DNA of 64,000 nucleotides, taken from Leptothoe kymatousa TAU-MAC 1615. GTDB lineage: Bacteria; Cyanobacteriota; Cyanobacteriia; Phormidesmidales; Phormidesmidaceae. Shown here one piece after another: positions 8,557 to 16,800 of the stretch. Position 1 is the stretch's first letter. The number at the start of each line of letters is the position of its first letter. The notes under the pieces were generated by a model. The model made no database searches. It was not told the DNA's origin and saw only the letters and a program-made list of their open reading frames with translations. The position numbers and the translations under genes were made by a program. The stretch covers positions 124,001-188,000 of the forward strand of contig NZ_JADOER010000003.1 of NCBI RefSeq assembly GCF_018739865.1, in the 5' to 3' direction.

Positions 8557-9333
8557 CTAATTAACGGTTGGCAAACTAAAAATCGCATCCCGCAGTTTTT
8601 TGGCCCACACACGATTGCCAGCCGCATTTAGATGCACACCACCCCCATCATGGAGAGGCGGATCTAAGCGCTGATCACCATTGGTATCTAACTCGGCACT
8701 GCTATCGACGAACGTGACAAATTCACGTTCATTGGCCAAGCGCTGCAAACCGACATTAAACGTATTTCTCCACTCGACCCGTTTACCCAGCTTTTTTTCA
8801 TTGGCAGCCGCATCCACTGGGAGAACGGCCGATACAATTACCTGACGATCCTGGGGAAGCGTATCTAAAATCGTCTCGTAATTAATTAAAGCCTCTTCCG
8901 CACTACGGTTATAGGTATCGTTGATGCCAACGGCAAGCACAATACATTTGGCTCGTGCAAGGGCAGGCTGATACATGGGCAGACGCTCTAGCACCCCGAC
9001 GGTAGTGTCGCCGCCAATGCCATAGTTCACAGAAAGTGGATAGATGGCGGATACCGCCAATCCTTGGGTAATACTATCGCCGATAAAGATGACGGCATCG
9101 TCGGGCACCATGGCCACCGAGTGCTGGTGATATTTGAGAGTCTGGTGGTAATAGTCTGTCAGCTCTGTTTGCAACGATGGCCTCACCAAACCCAGCCGAT
9201 ATTGCATACTGGCGAAAAAGTTAGATTTCCACAAAACACCCCCAAGCACAACATGTAGCAAGGCCACATAGGCAACTGTGAGCCGTTTTTTAGAGGCAAC
9301 TTGCATCGGGAGAAATCTAGAACCAGTGATCAT
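8557..9333 (-). CDS. SGNH/GDSL-type hydrolase, membrane anchored
   Basis: Probable esterase or lipase of the SGNH superfamily. The catalytic blocks are present in order: IFIGDSITQG (block I, nucleophile Ser), NYGIGGDTT (block II Gly), VGINDTYN (block III Asn) and GVHLNAAGN (block V His, with an Asp in the upstream HDGGG). One hydrophobic segment near the N terminus (VAYVALLHVVLGGVLW) is probably a signal anchor, placing the enzyme outside the cytoplasmic membrane. The frame opens at a TTG at 9363, but ATGs at 9333 and 9306 are likelier starts; neither has a strong ribosome binding site. Substrate unknown. Confidence 0.85.
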   Translation of the reverse strand: MITGSRFLPMQVASKKRLTVAYVALLHVVLGGVLWKSNFFASMQYRLGLVRPSLQTELTDYYHQTLKYHQHSVAMVPDDAVIFIGDSITQGLAVSAIYPLSVNYGIGGDTTVGVLERLPMYQPALARAKCIVLAVGINDTYNRSAEEALINYETILDTLPQDRQVIVSAVLPVDAAANEKKLGKRVEWRNTFNVGLQRLANEREFVTFVDSSAELDTNGDQRLDPPLHDGGGVHLNAAGNRVWAKKLRDAIFSLPTVN

Positions 9334-9507
9334 GGTGGAGTAGGGTCGGAATGGAAAGAGCAACTAGTAGCCGGACAGTTAATGTGTCTGACGTGATAGC
9401 TAGTCAGACGTAGGGTGTTTTTGCAAGTTTCCCTAACGCGCCATCACCGGCTACACTCCACCACCGGGGGAGAGCACCAGCCGCAACCAGGCAAACCTCA
9501 CACTAAC

Positions 9508-9600
9508 TATTCCCAAGCAGGAATCACGTTTATTCCCAAAACAGAATCCCACCAACTTATTCCTAAAAAGGAATCACATTTATTCCCAACGCAGAATCAC
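9508..9600. repeat. Four imperfect 20-bp repeats, 23-27 bp apart
   Basis: TATTCCCAAGCAGGAATCAC at 9508-9527 recurs with few changes at 9531-9550, 9558-9577 and 9581-9600. Start-to-start spacing is 23, 27 and 23 bases. Each unit is itself a partial palindrome (ATTCC...GGAAT, clearest in the third copy). A more decayed copy may lie at 9626-9645. Spacing near two helical turns suggests protein binding on one face of the DNA. Confidence 0.7.
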
Positions 9601-9678
9601 AACCATTCAAAAAAGACATAACAGTTATTGCCAAAACAAGGTATTTTGCAAAACATTTTTTGACAACAGCCAGATATC

Positions 9679-9724
9679 ACTCTTTACCCCAAAAAGCAAC
9701 AACTCTTTACCTTAAAAGGCAACA
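9679..9724. repeat. Two tandem 23-bp repeats
   Basis: Units at 9679-9701 and 9702-9724 share ACTCTTTACC, a run of A residues and GCAACA, with three to four differences. The 23-bp period equals the main spacing of the repeat group upstream, suggesting a related element or the same kind of regulatory array. Confidence 0.6.
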
Positions 9725-9973
9725 ACCTAAATATCCTATCAGGCAAAGTTTTCACAGGTTTTAAGTCGTCAAAAAACAAAGTCTAAAGTTTTCCTTACGA
9801 TTATCGCGATCGCAGATTTACACCACTGTTGTAACCACTTGTAACGTTAACAACCTAACCGTGGAACAAAACAGTTTATGCCAACATCTACGTAGTTACA
9901 CACACGCTACAGTTGCTGTTTTGGCCATCGCTCCTCACACATGCAATTTGCCAGCACATGAGAATACGCCACA

Positions 9974-11161
9974 ATGTTGTCCCCCGAATCGACCAAGCTT
10001 TTAGGCAAGCCCTCCGGAGAATTAGATCAATCTAACCGCAACAATCGCATACTTTGGCTAGATTTAGCGAAAGTCTATGGCATGTTTTTGGTTTACTATG
10101 GCCATTTTGTCGAAAAAATAGCAGGGTTTGAAGGATTTGTTGCCAGCACCGTTGCCTACAAGCAATACAAATGCATCTATGCATTTCACATGCCCTTGTT
10201 TTTCATACTTTCAGGCTTTGTGTATAGGTACAAAAAGCAACCCCTTGGGTCATTCCTATACCAAAAGTTCTTAACGCGCATTGTTCCGGCCCTGTTTTTT
10301 AATGTTTTCGCCATTGGTATCTATTTGGTTGATCATGTGGTACGTAGCAACAGTGGATTCCTCGAACGCTATAATATCGCCTCCATTTTTATTGATGTAT
10401 TAAATGGATACCCGTTTGGTAATTTTCTGACCTGGTTTTTGTTTTGTTTATTTACGGTTGAATTACTAAACCACCTGATTCATCCTTTACTGCAGGGTAA
10501 TCTCTGGAAACATTGTGGTTTAGCTGTGGTGGCTTTATCCCTGGGATACTATTTCGGCATTAACCCAGACATTAACGAAACCTTACCTGGACGAGGCTTA
10601 AAGACTTGGTATTTTAATCAGGCCCTGATTGGTCTGAGTTTCTATCAGTTGGGCTTTATTATCAGGCAGGCAGGCATTATCTCTTGGTTTGAGCAATCGT
10701 TCTATAGATATGTTGGACTAGCCATAACATTCATCGCGACGGTAGCTTCGTTTAATATCAACCAAGGGCCCTTTAGCGATCCTAGGGGCATGGTTGCGAT
10801 CGCACTAACCAGCCACGGCAACTTCTTCTGGTTCACCTTAACCGCAATCACAGGCTCTCTTTGGGTCATATTTTTAGCCCTGAGCCTACCCAATTTCAAA
10901 GGGGCTAAATTCTTTGGGCAAAATACTTTAGTTTTGCTAGGGATGAATTTCTTCTTTATGGATTTCTTTAAACCCATTATTGGCAGAATGAACCTAGCTA
11001 TCTTTGATAACTGGATTACCGTCACCCTATTTTGCACAGGCCTCACCGTTATCAGTTTTATGGTGAATATTCCCGTGATCCAGATACTGCACAAATGTGT
11101 ACCCCAACTAATGGGACGCCCTAAAGTAAAAGGCCCCCTATTGCCCGCATTGCTGACCTAA
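9974..11161 (+). CDS. Acyltransferase 3 family membrane protein
   Basis: A 395-residue integral membrane protein with about ten hydrophobic segments. It has the acyltransferase-3 hallmarks: ILWLDLAKVYGMFLVYYGHF near the start, with the conserved His in the first membrane segment, and later FHMPLFFILSGFVYRYK. The family transfers acetyl or succinyl groups to surface sugars, exopolysaccharide or O-antigen. The closest style is the OafA/Fuc4NAc transferase-like group. The preceding long A-rich region with iterated repeats is unusual and suggests controlled expression. Acceptor unknown. Confidence 0.85.
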   Translation: MLSPESTKLLGKPSGELDQSNRNNRILWLDLAKVYGMFLVYYGHFVEKIAGFEGFVASTVAYKQYKCIYAFHMPLFFILSGFVYRYKKQPLGSFLYQKFLTRIVPALFFNVFAIGIYLVDHVVRSNSGFLERYNIASIFIDVLNGYPFGNFLTWFLFCLFTVELLNHLIHPLLQGNLWKHCGLAVVALSLGYYFGINPDINETLPGRGLKTWYFNQALIGLSFYQLGFIIRQAGIISWFEQSFYRYVGLAITFIATVASFNINQGPFSDPRGMVAIALTSHGNFFWFTLTAITGSLWVIFLALSLPNFKGAKFFGQNTLVLLGMNFFFMDFFKPIIGRMNLAIFDNWITVTLFCTGLTVISFMVNIPVIQILHKCVPQLMGRPKVKGPLLPALLT

Positions 11162-11173
11162 CGCCCAGCATAA

Positions 11174-11371
11174 ATCAGCAAAAAGTAACCCTACCGTATC
11201 CCCCGCTAGCTGAGCGAAGTCGAAGCTAAAATCCAGCCGATAAATGCTTTCGACTCCGCCCAAGGAAGCCTGACACAAAACACTCGCGTAGCTACATCAG
11301 CAAAATAAGTACCCCTACCGTATCCACCCGCTAGCTGAGCGAAGCCGAAGCTAAAACCAAGCCGATAGATG
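11174..11371. repeat. Direct repeat of about 75 bp containing REP-like hairpin
   Basis: The segment 11174-11247 is repeated with small changes at about 11296-11371. Both copies share ATCAGCAAAA, CCTACCGTATCC, a hairpin core with arms TAGCT and AGCTA, and AGCCGATA. The core is the same element found around the GIY-YIG gene at 15.8-16.8 kb, but with a base change matched on both arms. Confidence 0.7.
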
Positions 11372-11393
11372 CCTGGCTTTGAGCAACGCCATA

Positions 11394-12362
11394 TCAGCTA
11401 ACCCAAGGCCCCGTTTGCCTCAGAAAAGGAGATTGTTCTGCAGCAGACCAACCCAATGGCAAGCTACCTTCAACATATATCCCTCGATGAAGATAGAACT
11501 TCAACAGGCGTTCGGCGCCGGGGTAGCGAGCAATGTCTGGATCGCCATCCCAAAGAACTTCGGCCCGTCCGGTCAGATACAACAGGTTGCCCTTTTCAAA
11601 ATCGATGAACAACAACCCGGCGAAGGGATTGACTTCAATATTGCCAAAAGTGTTGAAGATACAATTGCCTGCAAAATCCGGGATGGTCAGGGTATTACCA
11701 TCAACGTGAACAAAACCAGGGGAGCCACCTCGATGGGAAACATCCACACCGTTGGTAACATCCGTGGCGTTATCCAGGTAGGCCGTGGCAATAAAAAACG
11801 TATCTGCGGCAACTATTACATCACGTTTGACACTATCTAGCATGGTGAAGGCATAGACAGGCTTAGCAGCGGTGGCATCAAAGTTTTGGAGGTTGAACTG
11901 CCGTGCCTGAATATATTTCGGGCAGTTGCCAAAGCTTTGCTCCACCGCCACTGAAAAACCATCCGGCGTGATTTCACTCACCACACCATTCACCCGATTG
12001 CGGCGGCGGGTGTGGAGTTCGATGCCGAGGAAGCCCACCTTGCTACCAACGGCGAGATTTTTGATGAGGGGGTCATTAAACAAGGGCTGGGCGGCGATGT
12101 GCAGCGTCCGATCGTCCGGTGCGGAGATAAATCCTGGGTCGCCCACCAAAATCGAAGCCCAAGGGTGACCCTCTGCATCCACTGTGCCAATCAGAAAGTG
12201 GGGCAGCTGGGCATAAAATTGGCGATGCTGCTCGGGCAGGAACTCGCGAATCATTTTTCGACCCACCGCTTCCATGCGATCGCGTGCCCCTAGCCTCGCT
12301 TGCACAGCTTTTTCCCCTGGGTGGAAGGGAGACTCTTCTTTTTGCCAACCGGGAATGGCCAT
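11394..12362 (-). CDS. Pyridoxamine 5'-phosphate oxidase family flavin-binding protein
   Basis: A 322-residue protein of the FMN-binding split-barrel superfamily. The region after residue 40 (FYAQLPHFLIGTVDAEGHPWASILVGDPGF) and the later RNRVNGVV segment are typical of the PNPOx-like proteins that precede ferredoxin-reductase domains in some bacteria; here no reductase domain follows. A second barrel-like half starts near residue 190. AGGAG ten bases before the ATG supports the start. It is downstream of the VOC gene with a 75-base gap, so the two are probably one operon, divergent from a TetR gene. A redox or detoxification role is inferred. Confidence 0.8.
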   Translation of the reverse strand: MAIPGWQKEESPFHPGEKAVQARLGARDRMEAVGRKMIREFLPEQHRQFYAQLPHFLIGTVDAEGHPWASILVGDPGFISAPDDRTLHIAAQPLFNDPLIKNLAVGSKVGFLGIELHTRRRNRVNGVVSEITPDGFSVAVEQSFGNCPKYIQARQFNLQNFDATAAKPVYAFTMLDSVKRDVIVAADTFFIATAYLDNATDVTNGVDVSHRGGSPGFVHVDGNTLTIPDFAGNCIFNTFGNIEVNPFAGLLFIDFEKGNLLYLTGRAEVLWDGDPDIARYPGAERLLKFYLHRGIYVEGSLPLGWSAAEQSPFLRQTGPWVS

Positions 12363-12437
12363 AATTATTACACTCCTAAGAGATCAAAGAAGAAAGCTCA
12401 CAAACGCCTGAACCAAAGGCTTGTGAGCCCACTGAGG

Positions 12438-12839
12438 CTAGCCACCAGGAGCCATCAGTTCCAAACGAATACCCCCAGGGATAGAAGCCATCAAATGTTG
12501 AGCAGGGCCACCACTGGAAAGCTCAGGGGGAAATTCAATACTAACGCCCTCGGTTTTGACCATGGTTTGATAAATGCTGTTGAGGGTATCTATGTCCGTT
12601 ACCTTCAGGGCAAGGTGATGCAGCCCAATGTTGTTCTTCCGGTCAAACGGTGTTGCACTATTGGGATCGGTCGCCTGCCAAAGGGTAATAAATACAGTGC
12701 CATCAGAGACAAAATAAGCAGGATATTCAGGCCTTCCACCCACGTGCTTAAATTCCAGCACATTCACAAAAAAGTCGCGGGTGGCGTCGATACTAGGAAC
12801 GGTGAGACCAATGTGGTGAGCGCCTTGGGTAATGGCCAT
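12438..12839 (-). CDS. VOC family (glyoxalase/dioxygenase-like) protein
   Basis: A 133-residue single-domain vicinal-oxygen-chelate protein with the beta-alpha-beta-beta-beta pattern twice. Likely metal ligands are His in AHHIGLTVPS near the N terminus, His in GLHHLALKV mid-protein and Glu in IRLELMAPGG at the C terminus. The frame extends ten codons upstream, but AAGGAG lies directly before the ATG at 12839, which is chosen. Family members open rings, conjugate or detoxify small molecules; the substrate is not predictable. It heads an operon with the split-barrel flavoprotein gene. Confidence 0.85.
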   Translation of the reverse strand: MAITQGAHHIGLTVPSIDATRDFFVNVLEFKHVGGRPEYPAYFVSDGTVFITLWQATDPNSATPFDRKNNIGLHHLALKVTDIDTLNSIYQTMVKTEGVSIEFPPELSSGGPAQHLMASIPGGIRLELMAPGG

Positions 12840-13107
12840 GGAACAACTCCTTTCGGAAATAAACAAATTAAACTAGTAGACTGTCAACTCGAAAGATTTA
12901 GGTTAGGACCGTGAGTTGTGAATCGTGAATGGGGTTTCAAGTCTGAAAGCTATCTTGCTGAGACACTCCTCTACGCGAAAATTATAAATTGACACCATAC
13001 TAGGCCCAGATAAAAAGGGTGGGCACTCAGAGATTACTTTAGCCAACAATCGCATTGTACCAAACGATCGGTTCATAGTGATGTAACCATATTGACGGCT
13101 TGGTAGA
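12840..13107. promoter_or_regulatory. Divergent promoter region with repeated TAGAnTGTCAAC sites
   Basis: This lies between the minus-strand VOC gene and the plus-strand TetR gene. The 12-mer TAGA(C/A)TGTCAAC occurs at 12877-12888, just upstream of the VOC gene, and at 13104-13115, overlapping the TetR ATG. Near the second site TTGAC (13092-13096) forms an inverted pair with GTCAA. These are candidate operators for the TetR regulator; binding is inferred. Confidence 0.4.
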
Positions 13108-13686
13108 ATGTCAACAGCCAAATCAAAAAATGCTGAAATGCCCAAAGAGGATTACGTTCCGACTTTATTTTCACTGTTTCGCCAGTACGGTTATGACGGA
13201 GCTACACTCTCTAAAATTTCAGCGGCCACCGGACTGGGTAAGGCCAGCCTTTACCATCACTTTCCCGGTGGCAAAGAGGATATGGTGGCATCAGTGCTGG
13301 ATCATTCTGACTGCTGGCTGCAAGAAAACGTGCTGCAGCTTTTAGCTGGGAAAGGAAGTCCGCACACTCGACTACAGAAGATGTGCGACCACATCCATGA
13401 TCTCTACGCAGGGGGGACTCAACCTTGTTTGACAGCCATCTTGGAAACGGGCACGGGACGCGATCTTTTTCATCAACGAATTAAGACCCTAGTCACCCAC
13501 TGGATTGGCGCCATTGCCAAGATTTTGGTTGAATCTGGCTTAGATGAAGCTATTGCTCGACAACGGGGGCAAGACGCACTCATTTCTATTCAAGGAGCTT
13601 TGATCGTGTCCCAAGCTCTAGATGACGCATCTCTTTTTTTACGAACAATAAAACAACTACCTGAGACATTATTACACTGGGAGTAA
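13108..13686 (+). CDS. TetR/AcrR family transcriptional regulator
   Basis: A 192-residue repressor-type regulator. The N-terminal DNA-binding domain (about residues 15-60) has LFRQYGYDGATLSKISAATGLGKASLYHHFPGGKEDM, the classic TetR helix-turn-helix ending in LYHHF. The C-terminal helical ligand domain resembles the YxaF/LmrA-like group. It is divergent from the VOC/flavoprotein operon, the arrangement usual for a local repressor of a detoxification operon. The inducing ligand is unknown. Confidence 0.92.
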   Translation: MSTAKSKNAEMPKEDYVPTLFSLFRQYGYDGATLSKISAATGLGKASLYHHFPGGKEDMVASVLDHSDCWLQENVLQLLAGKGSPHTRLQKMCDHIHDLYAGGTQPCLTAILETGTGRDLFHQRIKTLVTHWIGAIAKILVESGLDEAIARQRGQDALISIQGALIVSQALDDASLFLRTIKQLPETLLHWE

Positions 13687-13863
13687 TCGGTTGAATTCCT
13701 ACCTAAAAGAGAAACTGTGCTATTCAGCTTTAGCCTGTAAATTCAGCAACTGCCGCGAGTGTTATTGCGCACCCATTAAAGTTGCCACAACAGATGCCTT
13801 ATAAGACTGTGGCGACAGGCTGAGTAACAAACTCTCGCTTCGAGGTTGTCACCCCATCAGCCA

Positions 13864-14976
13864 TTAGATGCGTTTCTTGTTTAAGAATAGTGATCCAGAA
13901 CCCATCACACCCATAGCGAAAAGGGCCATGAACGAGCCTGGTTCAGGTACGCTGGCAGGCTGCCCAGCGGGAGGCGCTAACGTGGCCAAGGCAACGTCGC
14001 TAATCACCCGAGATGCAGCGGCCGTGGGGTGAACGTCATCCCAAAACAAAAACTCATCCGGGTTGTCGCAGACACCATCAAATTGAAACCCAGGCTCATA
14101 GTTAATCAAACAAGAATCGGTGACATTCGTTAGGCCAAATGCCGATGGCGTTGTCAGGAGGTCATCAAACAACGTGTTGATATCCAAGGTGGTGACATTC
14201 ACCCCCGGTTGGGTCTGGCTAAACGCATCCAGCTTTGTTGCCAAGAGGCTATTGTGGCCAGCAATCAGTTGATTTAGGGTGGCGGGAATATTTACGGGGG
14301 TTTGAGCATCTAAAAAGTCAGCAACTGGCGCTTCACCGATGTCGGGCAAATTGAGCACTAAAAACTCTTTTGCGCCTAGGCTAGCCAACTGATTGAGCCC
14401 ACCCAGAATGTTATCAGTAACAAAATCAGGTAGCTGATCAAGCGTTGGCACCTGCAAGGAAGCAGGATTAAAGAACGCTTCGTTATAGTCGTTGCCACCG
14501 ACCCAGACAACATACAAGGCGTTGGGATCTGCCGGGACGATGGAAGAGAGACCGGAAAAGGCAGCAATTTGGTCCTGAAACCCTGGCAGAAACGACGCTA
14601 GCGGGGGAACATCGTCGTCCAAAATATGAATATCTGAAGAGAGAGCACCGGTAAAGGCAAAGTTGATGCCCTGGGTAGGCACTGGAGCCGTAGGGTTGAG
14701 GGCTAGATCTGTGGCCAGGATGGGAGAAAGCCCTAATGCTTGGCCGACATTATCAATCCAGATAGGGCCATTAGAACTTTTTTGGGCATAGGGCGGGCTG
14801 GGGGGCAAGGCGGGCAGCCCTAGGGGAGATAGGGCACTGGTCAGGTTAAATAAATTTCCAGAATCCACCAGGCTATCGCCAAAGATATTGAGCGCAGTAA
14901 AGGAGGCTGCCCTAGCTTCTAGGGAGACCAGGCAGGATGAAATCGCAAGACTGATGGCAAAAAGCGTTTTTTTCAT
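13864..14976 (-). CDS. GDSL-type esterase with PEP-CTERM sorting signal
   Basis: An exported SGNH/GDSL esterase of 370 residues. A signal peptide covers residues 1-23 (cleavage near EARAA). Catalytic blocks are NIFGDSLVDSG with the nucleophile Ser, VWVGGNDYNEAF with the block III Asn, and FLFWDDVHPTAAASR with the Asp-x-x-His pair. The C terminus is a PEP-CTERM signal: VPEPGSF, a hydrophobic helix, then basic NKKRI. PEP-CTERM proteins are processed by an exosortase (not in this window) and exported to the surface or matrix. The substrate, perhaps a lipid or polysaccharide ester, is unknown. No operon partner. Confidence 0.92.
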   Translation of the reverse strand: MKKTLFAISLAISSCLVSLEARAASFTALNIFGDSLVDSGNLFNLTSALSPLGLPALPPSPPYAQKSSNGPIWIDNVGQALGLSPILATDLALNPTAPVPTQGINFAFTGALSSDIHILDDDVPPLASFLPGFQDQIAAFSGLSSIVPADPNALYVVWVGGNDYNEAFFNPASLQVPTLDQLPDFVTDNILGGLNQLASLGAKEFLVLNLPDIGEAPVADFLDAQTPVNIPATLNQLIAGHNSLLATKLDAFSQTQPGVNVTTLDINTLFDDLLTTPSAFGLTNVTDSCLINYEPGFQFDGVCDNPDEFLFWDDVHPTAAASRVISDVALATLAPPAGQPASVPEPGSFMALFAMGVMGSGSLFLNKKRI

Positions 14977-15291
14977 GCCTATTGGCTGTGCTCAACACAG
15001 TCGGATAGATACTACAAAGCAAGAAGACCTTGGCGAGATATCAAAACGTTTGGATATACCTCTCCCTTATTTATATGTGGGCAATGTTTTTTTCTCAAGA
15101 CCGACTAGCGGCTTCTTTATAAAGTTCCGATGAAGCCTGCACCAGAAGTTTGAAGGTGGCATAAGGGAAGCTGCGAATGCTACTAAAACTGTAACCATTT
15201 GCTCTATCCGTTGGCCTACACTGTGTCATTCAATGATCAAGAAGGGTTCAACGCATAAAAGCTGGGTATATTGCGATCGCTCACTTCGAAA

Positions 15292-15747
15292 TCACTTCAC
15301 CACCAGCGTTTTGGCAAGCATGTCATGCCAGGTTCTATTGTGCTTAGACCAGATCGCCCAGAGAAAACCTAGCCCCAGGGGTATGTAGGAAATCAGCTTG
15401 GCCACATTGCGCCCAAACGATCGTCCTCTGGTTAGCGGGCGTCCATTCTTGTCTGTCACCCGCAGACCTAGTAGCCGCTTGCCGATTGTGCCCTGCATGG
15501 CAGAGCCTTCGAGAAAGCCACAGTAGACAATGTAAACCAGAAATGAAAAATCTCGGATTTGGTTGCGTTGTCTTAGAAAGGCAATGCGGGTATTGATGTC
15601 ATCACGGGCATTGAGGTATTGCTGAATGGTTTCATCAAAGCCTAGGAAAAGGTAAAAGACTGCAGATGTTACTAAGATAATCGGCAGGATATCAATCAGA
15701 TAGGCAAGCAAGCGAGCGCCAAGCCCGGCTGTCTGTTGGTTAGACAT
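15292..15747 (-). CDS. RDD family membrane protein
   Basis: A 151-residue inner-membrane protein with three hydrophobic segments. The family pattern is clear: LGARLLAYLIDILPIILV at the N terminus (the Arg and Asp that name the family), then a middle segment leading to QGTIGKRLLGLRVTDKNG, and a last segment ending in NRTWHDMLAKTLVV. The molecular function of RDD proteins is not well defined; some are linked to Na+/H+ transport. The gene stands alone, next to the REP-like repeat block. Confidence 0.9.
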   Translation of the reverse strand: MSNQQTAGLGARLLAYLIDILPIILVTSAVFYLFLGFDETIQQYLNARDDINTRIAFLRQRNQIRDFSFLVYIVYCGFLEGSAMQGTIGKRLLGLRVTDKNGRPLTRGRSFGRNVAKLISYIPLGLGFLWAIWSKHNRTWHDMLAKTLVVK

Positions 15748-15839
15748 GGGATAACACGTGGATAATTGCGGAGCATAGGAGCAAGTCCAGTCATATGGTA
15801 ACTGGCTGGGACGGCAGCTTAGAAATGTTGTTGGTGTAG

Positions 15840-16200
15840 GTGGAGTCCGGGCTTCGGCTGCGCTTAGCCCTCATCGATCGGGTGTGGTTGGGGGCCGGGC
15901 TCAGCCCTCGTTGATCGGTGGGTGGCGGGAGTGCGGGCTTCGACTACGCTCAGCCCTCGTTGATCGGTTGATAGCGAAGAGCCAAATCGCGCATCCTCAT
16001 CTCCCTTGCCACGCAACCAAATGGCTAAGCAGAACTAACCTGGTAGCTGAGGAACCTCAATCCGGTAACTGAAAAGACCCAAGCCGGTGGCTGAGCGGAG
16101 CCGAAGCCACATTCTCACACCCCCAAACCGGTGGCTGAGCACAGTCGAAGCCACATTCTCAAGCCACTATACCGGTGGCTGAGCGCAGTCGAAGCCACAT
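15840..16200. repeat. REP-like hairpin repeat block, left
   Basis: Two sets of short repeats. Set A (about 15840-15975) has three copies with core GGGCTTCGACT...AGCCCTCGTTGATCGGT. Set B (about 16080-16200) has three copies of a core with arms TGGCT and AGCCA, in inverse orientation to set A. The hairpin arms are complementary within each copy. The last B copy encodes the C-terminal residues of the GIY-YIG protein. The block is repeated in the same order on the other side of that gene. Confidence 0.75.
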
Positions 16201-16493
16201 CTTTTCCAATGCGAAGAGTTCTGACACTCCGCTAAAATATGCAACCGATCCCAAGCTTCTTGCATCAAGGCTATCTTCTTTGCACGGCTCCAGCCCTGCA
16301 CTTGTTTTTCACGATAAAAGGCATCTGCTATACGTGTAAACTCTTCGGCATAGAATAATTTCACGGGTAGTCGCTTTGCGGTGTGGTTAGCCCCCATGCC
16401 GTTTTGATGTTGCCATAGGCGACGGGGTAAGTCTTTGGTTCTGCCTGTGTAGAAGGAACCGTCGCAGCATTGGAGGATGTACATGTGTGGCAT
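16167..16493 (-). CDS. GIY-YIG nuclease superfamily protein
   Basis: A small single-domain GIY-YIG protein, 108 residues from the ATG at 16493; a TTG at 16514 would add seven. Motif residues are MYILQCCDGSFYTGRTKDLPRRLWQH (the YIL and YTG pair with the conserved Arg and His), then NG.GANHTAKRLPVKLFYAEEF and the catalytic Glu region AFYREKQVQGWSRAKK. It belongs to the UPF0213/YhbQ-like group, whose roles are unclear. The last ten residues (GFDCAQPPV) are encoded by a flanking REP-like repeat, so the native C terminus has been replaced or extended by repeat insertion. Confidence 0.85.
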   Translation of the reverse strand: MPHMYILQCCDGSFYTGRTKDLPRRLWQHQNGMGANHTAKRLPVKLFYAEEFTRIADAFYREKQVQGWSRAKKIALMQEAWDRLHILAECQNSSHWKRCGFDCAQPPV

Positions 16494-16504
16494 GGGTATT
16501 TTAG

Positions 16505-16800
16505 CTAGTGGCAAGGGTTCGGGCTTCGACTGCGCTCAGCCCTCGTTGATCGCGCAGTGCTGGGGTCCGGGCTTCGACTGCGCTCAGCCCTCGTTGATCG
16601 GTGGGTGGCAGGGGTTCGGACTTCGACTGCGCTCAGCCCTCGTTGATCGGTTAATAGCGAAGATTCTAACCTCGCACTCAGCCTTCCCTTCCCCCTAACC
16701 CGGTGGCTGAGCGGAGTCGAAGTCACATTCTCACACCACTATCCCGTCCAGTAGCTGAACGAACCTCGCCCGGTGGCTGAACGGAGTCGAAGCCACATCT
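16505..16800. repeat. REP-like hairpin repeat block, right
   Basis: Three set A copies (about 16515-16660) followed by set B copies (about 16695-16800), the same order as in the left block at 15840-16200, with shared linker such as GGTT(G/A)ATAGCGAAGA. The two blocks are about 300-350 bp direct repeats bracketing the GIY-YIG gene. Frames reading through them give the repeated peptide FDCAQPSL and are not genes. Confidence 0.75.

Larger units (their letters stand above)
9334..9973. other. Long upstream region of the acyltransferase gene with iterated repeats
   Basis: About 600 bases of A-rich DNA before the acyltransferase gene, with no supportable coding region. It contains the two groups of 23-bp-spaced repeats listed separately (9508-9600 and 9679-9724). 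A plus-strand frame crossing the repeats (9415-9621) reads as a repetitive peptide and is an artefact of them. Confidence 0.55.

Noticed and set aside
8425..8631. 68-residue plus-strand frame with GTG start
   Set aside because: It starts inside an inverted-repeat arm and overlaps the end of the SGNH hydrolase gene on the other strand; no family features.
9508..9600. Possible CRISPR array
   Set aside because: Repeats are imperfect, spacers are only 3-7 bases, and no cas genes are present.
9415..9621. Frame with repeated KTESHQLIPKKESH-like peptide
   Set aside because: The peptide only reflects the 23-bp DNA repeats; no start signal.
15884..16072. Frames through the REP-like repeats here and at 16477-16726
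   Set aside because: They encode the repeat-derived peptide (FDCAQPS, LRSALVDRL) on both strands, a known artefact of such repeats.
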